The translations under genes and the position numbers were made by a program. Below, in pieces: positions 58,570 to 64,000 of a DNA stretch of 64,000 bases (within the stretch, counting starts at the first letter, position 1; each line of letters starts with the position of its first letter). Source of the stretch: Bacteroidota bacterium (lineage in GTDB: Bacteria > Bacteroidota > Bacteroidia > AKYH767-A > OLB10); assembly GCA_016699635.1 (NCBI GenBank), contig CP064983.1:2108001-2172000 (forward strand), read 5' to 3'. Under the pieces are notes generated by a model. That model made no database searches. It was not told the DNA's origin and saw only the letters and a list, made by a program, of their open reading frames with translations.

Positions 58570-59672
58570 ATGAAACAAATTTACACAACCATGATTGCCT
58601 TAGCATCGGCTTTTTGCGCCCATGCTCAAATTACCCTCACGCAAAGTGATTTTGCCGGTGCAGGTGATAACATTCTTGTCAGCAATGCTGATGCAACCAT
58701 ACCGATTGATTTTACTACAACAGGAGCAAATCAAACATGGGATTTTAGTTCAATGATTGCACAAAGTCAGGACACCCTTGAGTTTTTAAGTGTAGCTTCA
58801 ACAGGAGGAACATACTCTGTATATTTTGCTAATGTTGGTTTTAACAGTAACCGTTCTAATATTGCAGTGGCTGCAGGTACATTACCAACGGTTCCCGGAT
58901 TGCCAATTACATTGAGTGATCCATACAGTTTTTATTACAAAGGTAGCGGTGACTATAAACAACAAGGCTTAGGCATAACTATTAGCGGATTTCAGACACC
59001 AATTGCTTATAGCAGTAAAGATATATTGTATAATTTTCCGATTGCTTTTAATGATGTTGACTCCTGTCAGGCAGCTTGGAATTTTCTTTAAGTGGATTAG
59101 GATATTATGGTTTTGAACAAAAACGTGTCAATCATGTTGATGGTTGGGGAACAGTTATTACTCCTTATGGAAGTTTCAATGCCCTACGTATTAAAACAGA
59201 ATTGTATGCACATGATACATTATATGCCGATACATTAGGTTTTGGTTATTCAATGGACAGGCCTAAGGCTGTAGAGTACAAATGGATTGCCAACAATGAA
59301 AAAATTCCGGTATTACAGATAAACACTACTGATGTTTTAGGAACAGAAACTGTTGCATCTGTTGTGTATATTGATTCATTGCGAAGCGTAGGTATATCTT
59401 CTACTGAATTGTTGAGTAATTTTTCTGTTGCACCAAATCCTGCCGAGAAATATTTTGTAATTAGTTATTCTCTGACTAAACCCGGACAAGTTTCCATTAA
59501 ACTTACCGATATAAAAGGCGTTGAAGTTATGAATGAAATGCAAGGTATTCAAAGCACAGGAAGCCATCAGAAAATGATAGGTACACAATTGCTTGGTGCA
59601 GGTGTTTATTTTCTGACTATTACAACAGATAATTTTAGCCAGACACAAAAGGTGATTGTCAGGAAGAATTAA
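58570..59672 (+). CDS. secreted protein with T9SS type A sorting domain, one frame break
   Basis: A signal peptide (about residues 1-19, ending CAHAQ) precedes a beta-rich domain of about 250 residues. A type A sorting domain begins at NFSVAPNPAEKYFVISYSL and ends in the basic QKVIVRKN, marking export by type IX secretion. The frame stops at 59091. One more G at 59070-59071 gives DSCQGSLEFSLSGLGYYGFE and joins the rest. I find no known catalytic or binding motif, and the function is unknown. It follows hmgA after 20 bases and ends at a strong terminator. Confidence 0.82.
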
Positions 59673-59701
59673 ATTTTATTTATTCAGATAATGAGTAAAT
59701 C

Positions 59702-59742
59702 AAAAAAGCAGTTTCACATCTTAATAGTGAAACTGCTTTTTT
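59702..59742. terminator. bidirectional rho-independent terminator
   Basis: A perfect 16-base stem, AAAAAAGCAGTTTCAC / GTGAAACTGCTTTTTT, with a nine-base loop. It separates the convergent genes ending at 59672 and 59769. Confidence 0.95.
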
Positions 59743-59768
59743 GATTTAAATATTATTATTAGTTGAAC

Positions 59769-61578
59769 CTACAAAGCAGGTACAGGAGAATTTATTTGAA
59801 GCATCTTTAGATTTAGCTCACATTCCATTAAATCGTTTTTAAAGTTTTCTATCGATTGTTTTGTTTCTTGTTTGAGTTTAACAGCAAGATGCCTGTAATA
59901 TTCAATACCTTTTGAAAGATTTTCTTTGAATAACTGCAATTGCTTTTCTTTTTTGTCGTTTAGTGTTGCAGCATTTTTTTGAATGTCTTTTTTAAGATAA
60001 TCAATATAGAGTTTGAGCTCATTTACAAACATGTGTGAACGGTATAATGAGTTCAAAACATTTGCTCGTCCATAGATATGGTTAATCATTTCTTGCAGGG
60101 TAAAGGTTCCTGAAAAATAAGCCAGATTTGGTCCCGGACAAATAGTTACTGCGTTCAGATTATGTGGAACGGGTACATTATTTACCAGCATTACAGGTGA
60201 AGCCAATCCCTCGCATAAGCAATCTTTAATAAGCAAATCGTCAATTTGTTTTTTGTGATGGCTCTACATTATTCTGTTTTAGTTCCTGTAGCTTAAGATG
60301 TTGATACTTTCTGGATGCAGTACATATTGGTTCTCCACCATACTCTGTATTGAATGCCAGAAATTTTATAACATGCACTACCGGGTCTGTTTTTAGCAAT
60401 GCGTTCTTTGCGCTGTCTTTCAGCAGATGATTTTCTGAAATTGTTAAACGGCACACCAAGAGGTGATGCATCACTCAGATAATAATCATCTTTACTTGCA
60501 GTTGCTAATAATCCTAATGTTTCCTGATCAACATTGGTAGCTTCCGGAACTAATAAAAACGGACTTCCCCATCCTGTAAGGTCAACTTCATAGTGTTGAT
60601 AAAGAAAGTCGTTTTCCTGAGATGTACCAATTCCCCCTGAACAGTAACTTTCATCTTAGGTTTTTCCTTATACTGTGGTCTGTTTTTCTGTGCCAAAGCA
60701 GTCTGACAAGTGTTGAACAACTCTTCATACAATGCATTTTTGTTTAGCTTAAACTCTTCCAGAATAGGACCTAATAATAATCCATCGGTAGCAAATGCAT
60801 GACCACCGCAATTAAGTCCTGATTCTACTCTGAATTCAGAAATCCATATTCCTTTTTTCGCAAAGAATCGTCCTTGTACTTGTGCCGATCTGAAGTCGCT
60901 TACTTTTAGTGTAATTTTCTTTTTAACAAATCCTGTTTCATCAGGAAAGAAATCATCAAACTTTTCGCAATAGGAATATAAACGTGGATTAAGTCCTGCA
61001 GAAAAAACCATAGAAGACGAAAGGTTGCTGTTGGCAAAACCACGAAGAGCTGTCTGCGCATCAGAAAATTCTTGTGCTAAAGGTTGTCCGTTTGCATCGT
61101 AGTTACTTCGGTCAACCTTAGTCATGATGTTTACATCAATAGCACCACTCTTTATAAACTTGCGCAACTCCTGTTGTAATTGTTCTTTCTCTACCTGATT
61201 TGTGCTAGCCTGCATCTTCCTGTAAAGAAGCTTTGCTTCAGAGGTATCAGGTAACATTTCAAAATATTTATTGATTTCTTTACCTGTTTCAAACGACTCA
61301 TTGCGTAAATCAGTAATTTGTTTTAAAACAATTTCGTTTATTATGTTGAGGTAAGAGGTGATTCTTTTTGCGCGATAATCTTCGTCCTTTTTAGTTATTG
61401 CCGTAAAGTCTTTTCCGTTTTGTTTGTAATAAAACTCACGCATAACTTCAAGCATGTTATGCTCAATAATGGAAACAACTGAAGAAATTCCATAACGAGC
61501 TACCTTGACAGGGGTGTCAACCGTAAAGGCAAGACCCATAACGGGGATATGAAAACGATGTAAATCAGAATGACTCAT
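59769..61578 (-). CDS. large uncharacterised protein, possibly a TIM-barrel flavoprotein, three frame breaks
   Basis: About 602 residues after repair. I do not recognise a named family. The N-terminus HIPVMGLAFTVDTPVKVARYG and the blocks GLNCGGHAFATDG (about residue 258) and VQGGIGT (about 315) resemble phosphate/FMN-binding turns of nitronate-monooxygenase or glutamate-synthase barrels; this is inference. A coiled-coil-rich C-terminus (about 510-590) follows. The frame breaks at the run 60633-60637 (one base short; repair gives VQGGIGTSQENDFLYQ), at 60364-60367 (repair gives CYKFLAFNTE or CYKKFLAFNTE), and at 60249-60254 (one base too many; repair gives SQKQIDDLLIKD). It lies 193 bases downstream of the LUD gene. 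Confidence 0.75.
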
Positions 61579-61771
61579 GGATTTTAATTATTTATGATAT
61601 AATGTTGGGGCTGATTAATATCAAAGATATGTGAAACACAAATTACGTTAATACAATTGAAGTTACCATTGATATTTGTCATTTATTTTTAATTTATCTT
61701 GAATTGTAGATTGTTGATGAATAAATAGTTGGGTTTATAAACCTGAAGAATGAAGTTTTCAAATAAAAGTA

Positions 61772-62425
61772 TCATAACTCACTATCGTAAGGCTGAATAA
61801 GAATAACAGTTATGTTTTTTACAAGGGTATTAGTTTCAACTTCAGTATGGCTCTGATTTAAAAAGTTTGGGGTGGCAAAATGCAATTCAGAAGGTAAATT
61901 ATTGTCATTTTGGGAGCGTACATAAGCCAATGCTTCAGTTATATCAGGAATTAGTTGCTGTGTATGTGCTATGATGACTAAATGCTGTGTTGCCCGAAGT
62001 AATGCCTTTTGGTAAATGTTATCTTCGGATAAAACAATAAGTCCATTACGTACAACCAAACATTCACAAGGAATAATCACCACCTGAACATCGGTATCAT
62101 CTTCTTCGGAAAACACACTTTGATGTGGAAATTCAAATTCATCAAAGAAGGCTGAAAGGTTACGGTCAACACAAACAACCTCAGTAAAATCATTGGCATC
62201 GCAAACACCAAGTATAGTTTCCATTAGCTCTACGCGACCATTGCATAAAACAAACTGACCACCTTGTTGTGTAAAGTTTTCGGCAAACTGTATTTCCGGT
62301 GAATAGGATGTGGAATTATAAACAACCTTGTCCATATCCAGATTAGGATACGGATTAGGCGTCTTTGCAATTAATGCACTACGTACCTTTTTTAGAACCT
62401 TTTCTCTGTTGGTACTTTCGTCCAT
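61772..62425 (-). CDS. LUD-domain (LutC/YkgG-like) protein
   Basis: 217 residues of the LUD domain found in lactate-utilisation proteins. In Bacteroidota a copy commonly sits next to ftsH, as here (three bases apart), probably with a role other than lactate use. The domain body is visible in MDESTNREKVLKKVRSALI, GGQFVLCNGRVELMETIL and ECLVVRNGLIVLSED, then RATQHLVIIAHTQQLIPDI. The usual C-terminal GPSxTADIE segment is replaced by a shorter, divergent SHTEVETNTLVKNITVILI, so substrate or cofactor binding may differ. No signal peptide is seen. Confidence 0.85.
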   Translation of the reverse strand: MDESTNREKVLKKVRSALIAKTPNPYPNLDMDKVVYNSTSYSPEIQFAENFTQQGGQFVLCNGRVELMETILGVCDANDFTEVVCVDRNLSAFFDEFEFPHQSVFSEEDDTDVQVVIIPCECLVVRNGLIVLSEDNIYQKALLRATQHLVIIAHTQQLIPDITEALAYVRSQNDNNLPSELHFATPNFLNQSHTEVETNTLVKNITVILIQPYDSEL

Positions 62426-62428
62426 AAA

Positions 62429-64000
62429 TTATACCTGAATAGATCCTTCCGGAATATTTGATGGAGGCGGACTGTCAACAGCAGGAGGAACAGTTTTCTC
62501 CGGTTCAGGCTCACCATCTGTAATAAATGAATTGAAGGTGGCTTTTTCTGATTCGCCCCATGGACGATGACCAAAAATTTCCTCTAAATCTTCTTTGAAA
62601 ATCACTTCTTTTTCAAGCAGTCTGTGCGCTAGTTTGTCTAATTTTTCTTTGTTATCAACCAACAGTTTTTTTGTACGCTGATATGCTAAGTCAATCAGCT
62701 TTTTCACTTCTTCATCAATAATCTCTGCAGTTTTTTCACTGTATGGCTTGCTGAATGAATAGTCTTGCTGACCGGAAGAATCATAGTAGCTGATGTTTCC
62801 GATTCTCTCGTTTAGCCCAAATATGCTTACACTGGCATAAGCCTGTTTGGTAATTTTTTCCAAATCAGAAAGTGCACCGGTGCTTATGGTTCCAAATATC
62901 ACCTCTTCTGCAGCACGACCACCTAAAGCCGCACATATCTCATCAAAAATCTGCTCTTTGTTGGTAAGCTGCCTTTCTTCGGGCAGATACCATGCTGCAC
63001 CTAAAGAATTACCTCTTGGCACAATAGTAACTTTTACCAGCGGATGTGCATGTTCCAACAACCAGCTTACGGTTGCATGTCCGGATTCATGATAGGCTAT
63101 AACACTTTTTTCGTGTTTGGTGATGATTTTATTTTTCTTTTCAAGACCACCAATAATTCTGTCAACTGCAGAAAGAAAATCATCTTTTCCAATTGCTGTT
63201 TTATTTTTACGTGCAGCAATAAGAGCAGCCTCATTACAAAGGTTGGCAATATCGGCACCGGAGAATCCTGGAGTCTGGCGGGCAAGAAATTTTATATCAA
63301 CGGTGTGATCAATTTTCAGTGTTTTTGTATGCACTTTAAAAATCTCTTCGCGTCCTGTAAGGTCAGGAAGTTCTACATATATCTGTCTGTAAAAACGACC
63401 CGGGCGAAGCAATGATCTCTCTAAAATATCGGCACGGTTGGTTGCAGCACGAATAATAACTCCGGTATTGCTGCCAAAACCATCCATCTCCGTCAATAAT
63501 TGGTTGAGTGTACTTTCGCGTTCGTCATTAGCACTGAAAGATGGGGCTTTGCCTCGGGCGCGACCTATTGCATCAATCTCATCAATAAAAATTATACTTG
63601 GTGCTTTTTCTTTTGCCTGACGGAATAAATCGCGCACACGCGATGCGCCTACACCCACAAACATCTCTACAAAGTCTGATCCTGAAAGTGAAAAGAAAGG
63701 CACTTGTGCTTCACCGGCAACAGCTTTTGCCAATAACGTTTTACCGGTTCCCGGAGGGCCAACCAACAAGGCACCTCTTGGAATTTTACCTCCAAGTTGT
63801 GTGTATTTTTTAGGATTTTTAAGGAAGTCAACAATCTCCATTACTTCCACCTTGGCTTCTTCAAGCCCGGCAACATCATTAAACGTGACTTTTACATTCA
63901 AGTCTTTATCAAATAGCTGTGCCTTAGATTTTCCGATGTTGAAAATCTGACTGCCGGCACCACCGCCACCCATTCTGCGCATGATAAAAATCCAGATTAC
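62429..64000 (-). CDS. ftsH: ATP-dependent zinc metalloprotease FtsH (5' end outside window)
   Basis: A membrane-anchored AAA protease that degrades misfolded membrane proteins and regulators. The frame is open to the window edge; the first visible residues VIWIFIMRRMGGGG are the end of the second transmembrane helix. Walker A GPPGTGKT, Walker B IIFIDEIDAIG and the SRH (TNRADILERSLLRPGRF) are present, and the zinc site is HESGH in IAYHESGHATVSW. The residue after RPGRF is Tyr where FtsH almost always has Asp. The C-terminal peptidase region ends in a Pro/Glu-rich tail. A LUD-domain gene follows by three bases. Confidence 0.96.
   Translation of the reverse strand, partial: VIWIFIMRRMGGGGAGSQIFNIGKSKAQLFDKDLNVKVTFNDVAGLEEAKVEVMEIVDFLKNPKKYTQLGGKIPRGALLVGPPGTGKTLLAKAVAGEAQVPFFSLSGSDFVEMFVGVGASRVRDLFRQAKEKAPSIIFIDEIDAIGRARGKAPSFSANDERESTLNQLLTEMDGFGSNTGVIIRAATNRADILERSLLRPGRFYRQIYVELPDLTGREEIFKVHTKTLKIDHTVDIKFLARQTPGFSGADIANLCNEAALIAARKNKTAIGKDDFLSAVDRIIGGLEKKNKIITKHEKSVIAYHESGHATVSWLLEHAHPLVKVTIVPRGNSLGAAWYLPEERQLTNKEQIFDEICAALGGRAAEEVIFGTISTGALSDLEKITKQAYASVSIFGLNERIGNISYYDSSGQQDYSFSKPYSEKTAEIIDEEVKKLIDLAYQRTKKLLVDNKEKLDKLAHRLLEKEVIFKEDLEEIFGHRPWGESEKATFNSFITDGEPEPEKTVPPAVDSPPPSNIPEGSIQV

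Noticed and set aside
4860..60254. Programmed ribosomal frameshifting as explanation of the many split genes
   Set aside because: The sites differ in base, sequence context and direction, most need an added base, and no X-XXY-YYZ slippery site with a downstream structure recurs. Run-length error explains them better.

Overview
The window is a chromosomal segment of a low-GC Bacteroidota bacterium. I infer this from the proteins: a type IX secretion (T9SS) sorting domain, a CarboxypepD_reg-type TonB receptor, PASTA and DUF4199/DUF3822/DUF5103 proteins, a Flavobacterium-type tyrosine ammonia-lyase, and promoter-like TAnnTTTG boxes without Shine-Dalgarno sequences. Genus cannot be fixed from the sequence; Chitinophagales or Sphingobacteriales-like relatives fit.

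Layout. 1-2183 is the 3' part of mutS, followed by tRNA-Gly(CCC) and tRNA-Leu(UAA). Three degenerate tandem copies of the tRNA-Leu tail follow. 3168-5558 holds small accessory genes (lipoprotein, secreted protein, GNAT, membrane protein). 5746-8955 (minus) is mtgA, a 3-methyladenine DNA glycosylase and recQ. 9031-12530 (minus) is a compact tyrosine ammonia-lyase / FabG / ketosynthase operon of flexirubin or aryl-polyene type. 12647-15997 is a TonB receptor and a DUF1801 gene. 16068-22637 is a TPR protein and gyrA, divergent from clpC. 22673-28735 is an accessory island in which two unrelated genes are each bracketed by the same two repeat families (R1 upstream, R2 downstream). 28762-31028 (minus) is DUF3822, rsmD and coaD, plus rpmE2. 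31312-40229 carries envelope polysaccharide functions (dehydratase, glycosyltransferases) with an ABC-F ATPase, a DUF5103 gene and the SRP RNA. 40237-44792 (minus) is a tandem two-module D-Ala-D-Ala ligase, a PASTA protein and an acyltransferase. 44979-50899 (minus) is purL, paiB, era, der and a TIGR02757 gene. 51020-54458 is two paralogous polytopic membrane proteins and a metallo-beta-lactamase-fold hydrolase. 54463-57207 (minus) is two cell-wall hydrolases. 57386-59672 is homogentisate dioxygenase and a T9SS cargo protein. 59769-64000 (minus) is a large uncharacterised protein, a LUD-domain protein and the 3' part of ftsH.

Reading quality matters here. I count about 23 one-base frame breaks, nearly all in homopolymer runs and mostly one base short, plus one in-frame stop in fabG. 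They hit essential genes (coaD, clpC) as often as accessory ones, so I treat most as sequence or assembly errors and give repaired gene spans, stating each break point.

No complete new defence or secretion system is evident. The most unusual items are the R1-gene-R2 modules with their shared boundary word, the tRNA-tail tandem repeats, the double Ddl fusion and the 602-residue unknown protein upstream of which lie LUD and ftsH.
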